Part shown: one piece after another, positions 1 to 6,320 of the stretch
Numbering within the stretch: position 1 is the stretch's first letter
Layout of the letters: each line of letters begins with the position of its first letter
Assembly: GCA_031288035.1 (NCBI GenBank)
Contig: JAITSG010000053.1
Span: 1 to 7,156, forward strand
Direction of reading: 5' to 3'
DNA: 7,156 nt
Source: Rickettsiales bacterium
GTDB lineage: Bacteria > Pseudomonadota > Alphaproteobacteria > Rs-D84 > CACZYB01
The notes under the pieces: generated by a model
Seen by the model: the letters and a program-made list of their open reading frames with translations, nothing else
The model's database searches: none
Told to the model about the DNA's origin: nothing
Translations under genes and position numbers: made by a program

Positions 1-48
1 ATCATTTTTTGTTTGCTTTTCAATCTTTTTTTCGGCTATCCTTTGCCT

Positions 49-53
49 AGGAG
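49..53 (+). promoter_or_regulatory. Ribosome binding site of the hydrolase-fold gene
   Basis: AGGAG lies five bases upstream of the ATG at 59. The bases before it are T-rich (5-34), which could be the tail of an upstream terminator beyond the window edge. I see no convincing promoter in the short leader. Confidence 0.7.
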
Positions 54-58
54 AAAGC

Positions 59-679
59 ATGGACATAATCCTTAACGGCGCCGCGGGGCGAATCCAGGCC
101 GCATACCACCGGTCGGACGTCGAAAACGCCCCTATAGCCGCAGTTTTCCACGATTATCCGCAAAACGGCGGCAATATGAACGAGGCCGCGGCGTACACCC
201 TTTTCTTCGCCTTCGCCCAGATGGGATACAACACGATAAGGTTCAATTTCCGCGGCGCGGGCGGCACGGCCGGGACGTTCGACGACGACGACGATGAAAA
301 CCAGCTCTCCGACGCCGCGACGGTCGTGGACTGGCTCCAGGACCAAAACGACACCGCGCGCTCGTTCTGGCTTGCCGGCAACGGATTCGGCGCGTACATA
401 GCCCTCCAGATGCTTATGCGCCGGATGGACGCGTCCGGCTATGTCGCGGTGAACGCGCCGATAAGAAAACACGACTTCTCATTCCTTAACCCCATGCCGT
501 GCGGCGGGCTGTTCATAGACAGCTCGGCCTCGGACAATGCGGGCGGATTCGTGTCCGGCCTGAACCGCGGGAAAAAAATCAAGGCGGCGCACAGGATAAT
601 CGAATCCAACACCCGTTTCGACGGCAGGCTAAAGGACCTGTTCGCCGCGATTTCGGAATACGTGGACAAACAGGGATAG
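59..679 (+). CDS. COG2945-type alpha/beta hydrolase-fold protein, probable pseudoenzyme
   Basis: This 206-residue protein matches the small alpha/beta-hydrolase family COG2945 that is common in Alphaproteobacteria. I recognise the oxyanion-side segment HDYPQNGGNMN (31-41), the strand and turn RFNFRGAG (61-68), the helix around LSDAATVVDWL (83-93), the nucleophile-elbow region LAGNGFGAYIAL (105-116) and the segment DFSFLNP (139-145). The family normally has G-x-S-x-G at the elbow; here it reads G107-N-G-F-G111, with Gly109 where the serine should be. The usual HFF-x-G-R-L near the C-terminus reads TRFDGRL, so Thr185 replaces the histidine. The usual GDKD acid loop reads SSASDN (155-160). An Asp-rich run (75-79) replaces the family's short G-containing loop. 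The fold is probably intact but hydrolase activity is doubtful. The start is supported by AGGAG at 49-53, five bases before the ATG. The gene stands alone and is convergent with priA. Confidence 0.88.
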   Translation: MDIILNGAAGRIQAAYHRSDVENAPIAAVFHDYPQNGGNMNEAAAYTLFFAFAQMGYNTIRFNFRGAGGTAGTFDDDDDENQLSDAATVVDWLQDQNDTARSFWLAGNGFGAYIALQMLMRRMDASGYVAVNAPIRKHDFSFLNPMPCGGLFIDSSASDNAGGFVSGLNRGKKIKAAHRIIESNTRFDGRLKDLFAAISEYVDKQG

Positions 680-692
680 GGCGTTTGCCATT

Positions 693-738
693 CCCGGGCC
701 GGACCGCTCTAGGGCCCCGGGCCGGACCGCTCTAGGGC
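693..738. repeat. 23-bp tandem duplication, two perfect copies
   Basis: Units 693-715 and 716-738 are identical, each containing CCCGGGCC and GGACCGCTCTAGGG. The block lies directly after the hydrolase-fold gene and before the parS block. It looks like a recent slippage or unequal duplication; no function is visible. Confidence 0.9.
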
Positions 739-754
739 GGACGCGGTTTTTGCG

Positions 755-786
755 AAAATGTTTCACGTGAAACATTTAGCGAACAT
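755..786 (+). repeat. 32-nt parS-containing inverted repeat, copy A
   Basis: Positions 755-786 are identical to the reverse complement of 6289-6320. The match covers parS plus the asymmetric flank TTTAGCGAACAT (775-786), so it is more than two independent parS palindromes. Similarity continues weakly for about nine bases further. Confidence 0.9.
759..774. other. parS: parS site A (ParB/Spo0J binding palindrome)
   Basis: TGTTTCACGTGAAACA is a perfect 16-bp palindrome equal to the widespread chromosomal parS consensus TGTTNCACGTGAAACA. The symmetry extends to 22 bp (756-777). ParB loads here, spreads as a CTP-dependent clamp and recruits ParA and SMC for chromosome segregation. The site is intergenic, as expected. 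No parA or parB lies in the window. A second identical site is at 6301-6316. Confidence 0.85.
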
Positions 787-795
787 TGAGGCAAT

Positions 796-827
796 ATTCT
801 CGCCTGGATTCCCGCTTTTGCGGGAAT
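796..827 (+). repeat. Dispersed hairpin repeat module, copy A
   Basis: Positions 796-818 are identical to the reverse complement of 6173-6195. They lead into a perfect hairpin at 808-827: ATTCCCGC, a TTTT loop, then GCGGGAAT. The hairpin is followed by GACGGG rather than a T-run, so it resembles a REP- or MITE-like intergenic palindrome more than an intrinsic terminator. Confidence 0.8.
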
Positions 828-961
828 GACGGGTGCTGGCTGGCGCATTTGTCATGCTGGCCTTCCGGTTTCGACTCCCGGCTTCGCTTTGCTACGCCGA
901 GGCAAGCCGCGGGAACGACATAGGATTTATTCCCCGCCTATGCCGGGAACGACGGCGGCAA

Positions 962-2938
962 TCACATGAAATCGTACGGATCTATGTCTATCTTTAGGCG
1001 GACGGAGGAGGGCGCGGGCGCCATGGAAAGCCATTTGCGGATCACGCCCTGCGGCCGGATAGCGCCGCGCGCGACCAGAAGGAACCTCTTGCGGTGGTAT
1101 TTCTTTATCTGCTGCAGCGGCGCGTCGATAGGGCCGTAGCACGAAACGTCCTTCAGGCCGACAGGCGCCTTCGAGGCGAGCGCGGAGCAGTATCTTTCCA
1201 ATACATCCCTGTCTTGCGCCTGTACCAGAAGCGAGGCCAGGCGCGAAAACGGCGGCATGCCCGCAAGCCTTCGCTCCTCGATCTCGGCCGCGAGGAAGCC
1301 GTCGCGGTCGCCGCTTACTATCGCCCTCATGACCGCGTTGTCCGGATTATATGTCTGGATATACACCTCGCCGGGCCTGTCGCCGCGGCCGGAACGCCCC
1401 GCAACCTGGGTCAGCACCTGGAACGCGCTCTCGTTCGCGCGCAGGTCGGCGGACGAAAAACCCATGTCCCCGTCGACCACGCCGACCAGCGTGACGCTTG
1501 GAAAATGATGTCCCTTGGCTATAATCTGCGTCCCGAGGATTATGTCGGCCTCGCGCCGCTCTATCGCGCCGATGATTTCGGACAGGCGCGTTTGCGACGT
1601 GAGGACGTCGGAGGAAATGGAAACCACGCGCGCGTCTGGCCACATGCGCCGCACTTCGTCCTCTATGCGCTCTATGCCCGGGCCGCACAGGAGCCAGGAG
1701 AGCTTTTGCCCGCACTCCGGGCATGCGTCCGGCAGGGGAACGCTGTTCCCGCAGTAATGGCATACGCACCGAGTGCCGTCCCTCGAGTGCGCCGTAAGGT
1801 ACACGCTGCAATTCTGGCATTTAAGCCTGTGGCCGCACGACTGGCACAGCACGAGCGGCGCGAACCCGCGGCGGTTTATGTACAGCATGGCCTGCTCGCC
1901 GCGCAGGAGGACCTCGGCAATCTTGGACTTCAGCGTCGGAGAGAGCCACTCGCGCGGGGGCGGCCTGTCCGAGCGCAGGTCGACAAGCCGTATCTCCGGA
2001 AGATCCGCCCCGCCGTAGCGCTCCCTCAGCCTGACCTCAGAATAGCGCCCCGCGCGAACGTTGCCGACGGTTTCCACCGACGGCGTGGCCGAGGAAAGGA
2101 TTATCGGAATCTTGGCCGCGGCGGCCCTCAGCACGGCCATGTCGCGGCCGTGGTATATCACGTTGTCCTCCTGCTTGTACGAACCGTCATGCTCCTCGTC
2201 CAAGACTATCAGCGAAAGATTCCTGAACGGAAGGAAGAGCGAACTGCGCGTGCCGACGACCACCCGCGTCGCGCCCGAAACCACGCCGCGCCACGCGTCG
2301 CGCCTCCGCGCCCTCGCGCACGCGGAATGCCACAGGACGGGGGGAGCGCCGAACCGGGCCTCGAACTTGTCAAGAAACTGCGTCGTAAGGGCGATCTCCG
2401 GGAGCATGACAAGCGCCTGCGCCCCCTCGGCCTCCAACGCCTTGGCCACCACGGCGAAATAAACCTCGGTCTTGCCGCTGCCCGTCACGCCGTCAAGCAA
2501 TGCGGCGGAATAGCCCGCGCCTATGCGCGCCGACAGGGCCGCCGCGGCCGCGGATTGCTCGGGCGAAAAGGCCGGCGGCACGTAGCCCAGCCCGGACGCC
2601 GGCTTAAACCTCGGCTCCGCGCCGCCGACCGCATCCTCGTTCAGGGCGAGCTTCAGCGCAAGGCCCAACGGCGCCATGTTGTATCTGGCCACGCGCTCCA
2701 GGAAATCGAGATGGGATTTGGGAAGGGCATAACCGGTTTCCCCGGAAATCCGGCGCACCCTTTCGACGGGATAATCCAACGGTTCGTCCCGCGGCCCCCA
2801 GACTACGCCGATTTTCTCCTCGTTCCTGACGGGAGCAAGGACTATGTCCCCGGCGGCGCAGCCCCCGTCCGGCACGATGTAGTCGTACCCGTCCGTCGCG
2901 ACGGGGAAAACCACGCGCACTATGTCGCCCGGGCTCAT
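962..2938 (-). CDS. priA: Primosomal protein N' (replication restart helicase PriA)
   Basis: PriA is a 3'-to-5' superfamily 2 DNA helicase that recognises stalled forks and reloads the replicative helicase. The 658 residues show an N-terminal DNA-binding domain (about 1-90), Walker A GVTGSGKTE (150-158), the DEEH box (247-250), SSATP (282-286) and four zinc-binding CxxC pairs (365/368, 374/377, 393/396, 406/409). Also present are GTQIIAKGHHFP (469-480), the helicase motif QVAGRSGRG (511-519) and the typical C-terminal DIDP. The start at 2938 is preferred to an in-frame ATG at 2950. It overlaps the queA stop as ATGA, and GGAGG lies five bases upstream and overlaps the farther ATG. The protein is about 74 residues shorter than E. 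coli PriA. The shortfall lies before the Walker A motif, where the winged-helix domain normally is. Confidence 0.96.
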   Translation of the reverse strand: MSPGDIVRVVFPVATDGYDYIVPDGGCAAGDIVLAPVRNEEKIGVVWGPRDEPLDYPVERVRRISGETGYALPKSHLDFLERVARYNMAPLGLALKLALNEDAVGGAEPRFKPASGLGYVPPAFSPEQSAAAAALSARIGAGYSAALLDGVTGSGKTEVYFAVVAKALEAEGAQALVMLPEIALTTQFLDKFEARFGAPPVLWHSACARARRRDAWRGVVSGATRVVVGTRSSLFLPFRNLSLIVLDEEHDGSYKQEDNVIYHGRDMAVLRAAAAKIPIILSSATPSVETVGNVRAGRYSEVRLRERYGGADLPEIRLVDLRSDRPPPREWLSPTLKSKIAEVLLRGEQAMLYINRRGFAPLVLCQSCGHRLKCQNCSVYLTAHSRDGTRCVCHYCGNSVPLPDACPECGQKLSWLLCGPGIERIEDEVRRMWPDARVVSISSDVLTSQTRLSEIIGAIERREADIILGTQIIAKGHHFPSVTLVGVVDGDMGFSSADLRANESAFQVLTQVAGRSGRGDRPGEVYIQTYNPDNAVMRAIVSGDRDGFLAAEIEERRLAGMPPFSRLASLLVQAQDRDVLERYCSALASKAPVGLKDVSCYGPIDAPLQQIKKYHRKRFLLVARGAIRPQGVIRKWLSMAPAPSSVRLKIDIDPYDFM

Positions 2939-3951
2939 CCCCGCCTCCATAACAGCGAGGCGTCGCCATAGGAATAAAAGCGGTACTTTTCCCGCATGGC
3001 ATGGGCGTAGGCGCGCCTCATCTCGTCCATCCCGGCGAACGCGCAGACCAGCATGAACAGCGTGGACTTCGGCAGGTGGAAATTCGTCATAAGGATATCA
3101 GCAGTCTTGAAATCGTACGGCGGCGTGATGAAGATATCCGTCTCGCCCGAGAATTCGCGTACTCTCCCGTCCTTCCCAACCGCGGATTCCAACAGCCGAA
3201 GGGTGGTTGTCCCGATCGCGACCACCGGCCGCCCGGCCGATTTCGCGCGGTTTACCTTCTGCGCGACTTCGTCCGATAAAATCCCGTATTCAGAATGCAT
3301 TACATGGTCCTTCGTATCCTTCGCCTTAACAGGCAGGAATGTTCCGGCACCGACATGCAGGGTCAAGAACGCGAACTCGATTCCCCCGGCCTCCATCTCG
3401 GCCATAAGAGGGCGGGTGAAATGCAGCCCGGCGGTCGGCGCGGCCACGGCGCCCTCGCGCCGCGCGTAAACTGTCTGGTAGGACAACCTGTCCCCCGCGT
3501 TCGCCGGACGCTTGATATACGGGGGCAGCGGCGTGGCGCCGACGCGCTCGAGACTTTCGAAAAAATCGGCCCCGGTCTTGTCGAACTCCAGCTCGACGCT
3601 CTCGCCCGGCTTGGCGGCGACCTCGGCCGACATGGCGCCGAACGACAAGACCGCGCCGATAGGCAGCCGCCGCAGGCCCCGAACGAACGCCAGCCAACGG
3701 CTTGGCGACAGATTTTTGTGCAGCATGACCTCGAACTCCCTCCCGCCGTACTTTCCGGACAGGCGGGCGGGAATGACCTTCGTGTCGTTCATGACGACCA
3801 GCGCGCCTTCCGGCAATATGTCCGGCAGGTCGGAGACGTGCCTGTCCTCGAGCTCCGGTACCAGCAGCAGCCTCGCCCCATCGCGGCCGGCAAGGGGCTC
3901 TGATGCCACGAGCGCGGCGTCGAGCTCGAAGTCGAATTTTGATACCAACAT
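2935..3951 (-). CDS. queA: S-adenosylmethionine:tRNA ribosyltransferase-isomerase (QueA)
   Basis: QueA transfers and isomerises the ribosyl part of S-adenosylmethionine onto 7-aminomethyl-7-deazaguanine in tRNA. This makes epoxyqueuosine, the penultimate step to queuosine at wobble position 34. The 338 residues cover the whole family: an N-terminal FDFEL (6-10), DLPDILPEGALVVMNDTKVIPARL (41-64), YQTVYA (158-163), GAVAAPTAGLHFT (167-179), LHVGAGTFLPVK (198-209), GTTTLRLLES (247-256), TNFHLPKSTLFMLV (289-302) and YRFYSYGDA (323-331). The ATG at 3951 gives the usual family N-terminus. In-frame ATGs at 3960 and farther out add unrelated hydrophobic residues. No Shine-Dalgarno sequence precedes the start. 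The gene is co-transcribed with priA through an ATGA overlap. The usual partner tgt is not in the window. Confidence 0.96.
   Translation of the reverse strand: MLVSKFDFELDAALVASEPLAGRDGARLLLVPELEDRHVSDLPDILPEGALVVMNDTKVIPARLSGKYGGREFEVMLHKNLSPSRWLAFVRGLRRLPIGAVLSFGAMSAEVAAKPGESVELEFDKTGADFFESLERVGATPLPPYIKRPANAGDRLSYQTVYARREGAVAAPTAGLHFTRPLMAEMEAGGIEFAFLTLHVGAGTFLPVKAKDTKDHVMHSEYGILSDEVAQKVNRAKSAGRPVVAIGTTTLRLLESAVGKDGRVREFSGETDIFITPPYDFKTADILMTNFHLPKSTLFMLVCAFAGMDEMRRAYAHAMREKYRFYSYGDASLLWRRG
2944..2948 (-). promoter_or_regulatory. Ribosome binding site of priA
   Basis: Read on the minus strand this is GGAGG, five bases before the ATG at 2938. It lies inside the last codons of queA and includes part of the alternative in-frame ATG at 2950. 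This argues for the 2938 start and for translational coupling to queA. Confidence 0.75.
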
Positions 3952-4013
3952 GGTCAACATTCTACTTGCAAAAAATAAAAAAATCATTAAAATTAAACAC
4001 AAGGAGAAAATCC
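3952..4013. promoter_or_regulatory. AT-rich divergent promoter region between queA and the secreted-protein gene
   Basis: This 62-bp gap separates two divergent genes and is much richer in A and T than the rest of the window, so both promoters probably lie here or within the flanking 5' ends. On the minus strand TAGAAT (3964-3959) resembles a -10 box and ends seven bases before the queA ATG, with no good -35 box. On the plus strand TTGCAA (3966-3971) could be a -35 box, but no clear -10 box follows. AAGGAG (4001-4006) is the ribosome binding site of the rightward gene. Confidence 0.5.
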
Positions 4014-4979
4014 ATGCTCAAATTTATTCTCGCGCTCCTGATACCGTCCATGGCGCTCGCCAATGCAGCCGACAGGACCGCGCGCAATGCAGGCCACGGA
4101 CGGGCGGCCAGGAAGAGCGGAGCGGCAACGCGCACGCGCGCCGGAAGCGGACGCCGTTCGGCGGACACGCAGATACAGGTCGCGACCGAGGAGGAGGAAG
4201 AAGAGGCAGCCCCCGCGGCAGCTCCGGCGCCACAGCCCGCGGCTGCGGCGGAACCGGCCAAGCCCAAGGAAAAATGCGTCATAGAACTAGACAAATGCAT
4301 GGACAACAAGCTCCTCCTCGCGACACAGGCGGGCGGCGCCGTGTACGACGACTACAACGACATGCTGGCCGACATATACAACGGCGTGGACATAGTCCCC
4401 TTCAAATGCATGTACTCCGAAAGCATCAAGACCATAAACGCCAAGTTCTATTACGGGAACACAACCCTGGTGTCCGGCGCAATGATGGACGTGAAGCCCG
4501 GGTCGATAGAGTACTACAAATTCCTGGCCGAAAACTTTTCCTCCGTCCTGGCAAAGAAGCTTCCGCCCATGTTCCTCGCCCCGGAAGTCCTTAAAATCGC
4601 GAACATCGACCGGCCGATCACAAACTGGACCCCGAATTCGCCGGAGGGCTCGATCTCCATATCATCCCTCAGGCCGGAAGACAGGTTCAAGGCCGACGCC
4701 AACGCCTGCCTCAACCCCGAACTCAACCCCGACGTAGAAGGATGCGGCGAGCAGATAACGTACAATACCGCGGTGCTGTGGCGCTCGAGCGGCGACATAA
4801 CCGTCGACAAAAGCTGCCGCGACTATGAGACGCACCTGACCGCGAAGCTCGCCAAGCTTAAAAAAACGACCGAGGCCGCGATACAGCAGAAGCGCCAGCA
4901 GCTTATCGAAATAATCGACGAGTACAACGCGAACGAAGAAGCCAAGGAAAACGAATACATCCGCAACCTTCCGCTGTAG
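4014..4979 (+). CDS. Secreted cysteine-containing protein of unknown function
   Basis: I do not recognise this 321-residue protein. It begins with a likely Sec signal peptide (MLKFILALLIPSMALANA, cleavage near 17-19), so it is probably periplasmic or surface-exposed. A basic, low-complexity stretch (21-49) follows, then a glutamate run (59-64) and an Ala/Pro linker (65-84). The folded part has six cysteines (88, 95, 132, 232, 244, 268), enough for three disulfides. The middle is rich in Tyr, Asp and Met (111-175). The C-terminal region (268-315) is charged and probably a long helix or coiled coil. The start is set by AAGGAG at 4001-4006, seven bases before the ATG; reading farther upstream would give no signal peptide. 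The next gene begins ten bases after the stop, so the two are probably one operon. No known enzyme motif is visible. Confidence 0.8.
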   Translation: MLKFILALLIPSMALANAADRTARNAGHGRAARKSGAATRTRAGSGRRSADTQIQVATEEEEEEAAPAAAPAPQPAAAAEPAKPKEKCVIELDKCMDNKLLLATQAGGAVYDDYNDMLADIYNGVDIVPFKCMYSESIKTINAKFYYGNTTLVSGAMMDVKPGSIEYYKFLAENFSSVLAKKLPPMFLAPEVLKIANIDRPITNWTPNSPEGSISISSLRPEDRFKADANACLNPELNPDVEGCGEQITYNTAVLWRSSGDITVDKSCRDYETHLTAKLAKLKKTTEAAIQQKRQQLIEIIDEYNANEEAKENEYIRNLPL

Positions 4980-4989
4980 GCCGCCCGGC

Positions 4990-5418
4990 ATGCGACGCAT
5001 AATCATAATCGCAATCGCATTGACGTTTACGCTTGACCGCCAAGCCGCGAGCGCCACGCCATCCGTGCGGCGCGGGAATATCGACCGCTACCGACCGGGC
5101 GCCGCAATCCGCGGAGGCAGGGCGGCAAAAACGTCCGCCGCTTCGTCCGAAGCCTCGGGACAGGGACAGGGCTATGACATGCCTTACCATACGGCTCCGG
5201 ATGCCGGATTTTCCGTCCTGCTTTCCGATGAATTCGACAAATCGGCCGATTACGGCGCACTTCGGGCGAAATACGACGCCCTGGCCGAAAAAATGAGGGC
5301 CGCGAGGGCGGCATGCCGCGCGATAGACGGCAAGCTTCTGGATTTTGCGGAGCTTCACATCCGCATTTCGCTGATATCGTCCATAGTAGGCACGACCGGA
5401 AGGCGGCGGCGTTCATAG
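4990..5418 (+). CDS. N-terminal part of a second secreted protein, interrupted by an apparent frameshift
   Basis: I do not recognise this protein. The 142-residue reading frame begins MRRIIIIAIALTFTLDRQAASA, which looks like a Sec signal peptide. A basic and Ser/Gly/Ala-rich linker (23-62) and a helical segment with one cysteine (Cys109) follow. The order signal peptide, basic linker, folded region repeats that of the gene just upstream. From about residue 134 the frame runs into GTTGRRRRS and stops. The -1 frame at the same place continues with AAAFIGNFIQKTG and a sensible protein to 5993. Joining the two near 5400 would give a protein of about 334 residues. No good Shine-Dalgarno sequence precedes the ATG. 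It starts ten bases after the upstream stop, so translation may be coupled. Confidence 0.65.
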   Translation: MRRIIIIAIALTFTLDRQAASATPSVRRGNIDRYRPGAAIRGGRAAKTSAASSEASGQGQGYDMPYHTAPDAGFSVLLSDEFDKSADYGALRAKYDALAEKMRAARAACRAIDGKLLDFAELHIRISLISSIVGTTGRRRRS

Positions 5419-5993
5419 GGAACTTTATACAAAAGACCGGTCCCGCCGGGCCTGGCGCATGGGACGGATTGGACAACGATATGTACCCGGATTTACAGAT
5501 GGCCATATTCAACGGACGCGCGCTTTCGTGGAACGATAGGTACGTCATGCCGCCTTCAGAGGAGGGAAATGAGTTTTCAGAGGAGACAATTAAACAAATA
5601 CGGGATTTTTTCTGCCAGGGCACGGCATTGATGATACTATTCAACAGCGTACTTAAGGGGAATCCCTATTCCCTTGCGTGCGGCGGCGATCTGGCGCGCG
5701 CGTACAAATACGCCGAAGAACACTGGACGTACGAAGCTTGCGACCGGCCAAGAAGCGAAGAACCGAACAACTCCGTTTGCGGCACGCTGCCGGACGAATA
5801 CCTGACGCAGCCGCCCGCAGGGGAGCCGCAGGATACGACGAGGAACAAAGCCGGTCGCGTCCTCTCCCTCGCCGGAAATATCCTGGGCGCCGCAGGGGGC
5901 GGCGTAACGGCCGGGTTCTCCGCCGGCACGGCGGGCAAGGTCGGGGCCCTCGTACGCCAGGCCAAGAAGTGCAGGGCGGCTCTTTACGAATAA
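5313..5993 (+). CDS. C-terminal part of the frameshifted secreted protein
   Basis: This frame is open from an ATG at 5313 but probably codes for real protein only from about 5400. The first 30 residues are the alternative frame of the preceding gene. The genuine part begins near AAAFIGNFIQKTG. It contains five cysteines (101, 123, 143, 156 and 220 in this frame), an aromatic stretch around YKYAEEHWTYEACD (131-144) and a glycine-rich hydrophobic segment (about 183-213) with repeated G-x-x-x-G spacing, like a glycine-zipper membrane-associated helix. It ends in a short basic tail. On its own it lacks a signal peptide and a ribosome binding site, which supports its being the rear part of the gene starting at 4990. 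I find no family match. Confidence 0.6.
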   Translation: MPRDRRQASGFCGASHPHFADIVHSRHDRKAAAFIGNFIQKTGPAGPGAWDGLDNDMYPDLQMAIFNGRALSWNDRYVMPPSEEGNEFSEETIKQIRDFFCQGTALMILFNSVLKGNPYSLACGGDLARAYKYAEEHWTYEACDRPRSEEPNNSVCGTLPDEYLTQPPAGEPQDTTRNKAGRVLSLAGNILGAAGGGVTAGFSAGTAGKVGALVRQAKKCRAALYE

Positions 5994-6075
5994 AAAAAGC
6001 CCGTCGCCATCCTCGGCTCAGGCTAGTGGCTCTGTCAAAAAGTATTTGCCATCCCCGGCGGCTTGCTTCGGCGTA

Positions 6076-6144
6076 GCGGAGCTGGGAGCCAAAGCGACTT
6101 GTCTCGGCGTTATGCCTCGGCATAGCAAAGCGGAGCTGGGAGCC
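6076..6144. repeat. Direct repeat of 15 nt inside the repeat island
   Basis: GCGGAGCTGGGAGCC occurs at 6076-6090 and again at 6130-6144. The second copy continues inward to a segment that matches 873-904 in inverse orientation. Confidence 0.85.
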
Positions 6145-6172
6145 GGAAGACGGAAGCCAAAGGCGAAGACGG

Positions 6173-6245
6173 AAAGCGGGAATCCAGGCGAGAATGAGGC
6201 AAATTACCCACCTGGATTCCGGGTTCGGCTTTGCCGCCCCGGAAT
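6173..6245. repeat. Two copies of the hairpin repeat module in opposite orientation
   Basis: Positions 6173-6195 are the exact reverse complement of 796-818. Positions 6211-6250 are a related plus-strand version beginning CCTGGATTCC and ending GGAATGACGG, with a stem of eight base pairs (6216-6223 with 6238-6245). The module therefore occurs at least three times in the window. Confidence 0.8.
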
Positions 6246-6288
6246 GACGGAATGCCGGCCCTTCCATGGAAGGGGAGGAATTGTTTCG

Positions 6289-6320
6289 ATGTTCGCTAAA
6301 TGTTTCACGTGAAACATTTT
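6289..6320 (-). repeat. 32-nt parS-containing inverted repeat, copy B
   Basis: These bases are the exact reverse complement of 755-786, including the asymmetric flank on the left side (ATGTTCGCTAAA, 6289-6300). Confidence 0.9.
6301..6316. other. parS: parS site B (ParB/Spo0J binding palindrome)
   Basis: This is a second perfect TGTTTCACGTGAAACA palindrome, with symmetry extending to 22 bp (6298-6319). It is identical to site A at 759-774 and lies 75 bp before the ssrA -35 box. A cluster of exact parS sites in intergenic DNA fits a chromosomal ParB loading zone. Confidence 0.85.

Larger units (their letters stand above)
680..961. other. Intergenic region with tandem repeat, parS and hairpin repeat (copy A)
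   Basis: This 282-bp gap lies between the convergent ends of the hydrolase-fold gene and priA. No credible gene is present. In order it contains a 23-bp tandem duplication (693-738), a parS palindrome (759-774) within a 32-nt block repeated in inverse at 6289-6320, a hairpin module (796-827), and a segment at 873-904 that matches the inverse of 6113-6144 at most positions. An imperfect stem at 930-949 (TTCCC pairing with GGGAA, with an internal mismatch) could act as a weak transcription barrier for priA. It has no T-tract, so I do not call a terminator. Confidence 0.75.

Noticed and set aside
808..827. Intrinsic terminator between the convergent genes
   Set aside because: The hairpin is perfect but no T-run follows on either strand, and the same hairpin recurs at 6173-6195 as part of a repeat.
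1094..2971. Long plus-strand open frame of 625 codons opposite priA
   Set aside because: It is antisense to a complete, motif-rich priA, is very rich in Arg and Ala, and shows no domain. High GC content produces such shadow frames.
3512..4594. Plus-strand open frame across the 5' end of queA and into the secreted-protein gene
   Set aside because: It is antisense to queA and then out of frame within the downstream gene. Composition is low-complexity and no ribosome binding site decides a start.
5395..5418. Programmed -1 ribosomal frameshift
   Set aside because: No X-XXY-YYZ heptamer is in phase, and CGG or AGG codons would not re-pair well one base back. A mutation or sequence error is simpler.
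6046..6312. Plus-strand frame of 88 codons inside the repeat island
   Set aside because: It consists of repeat modules, ends in parS and has no ribosome binding site.
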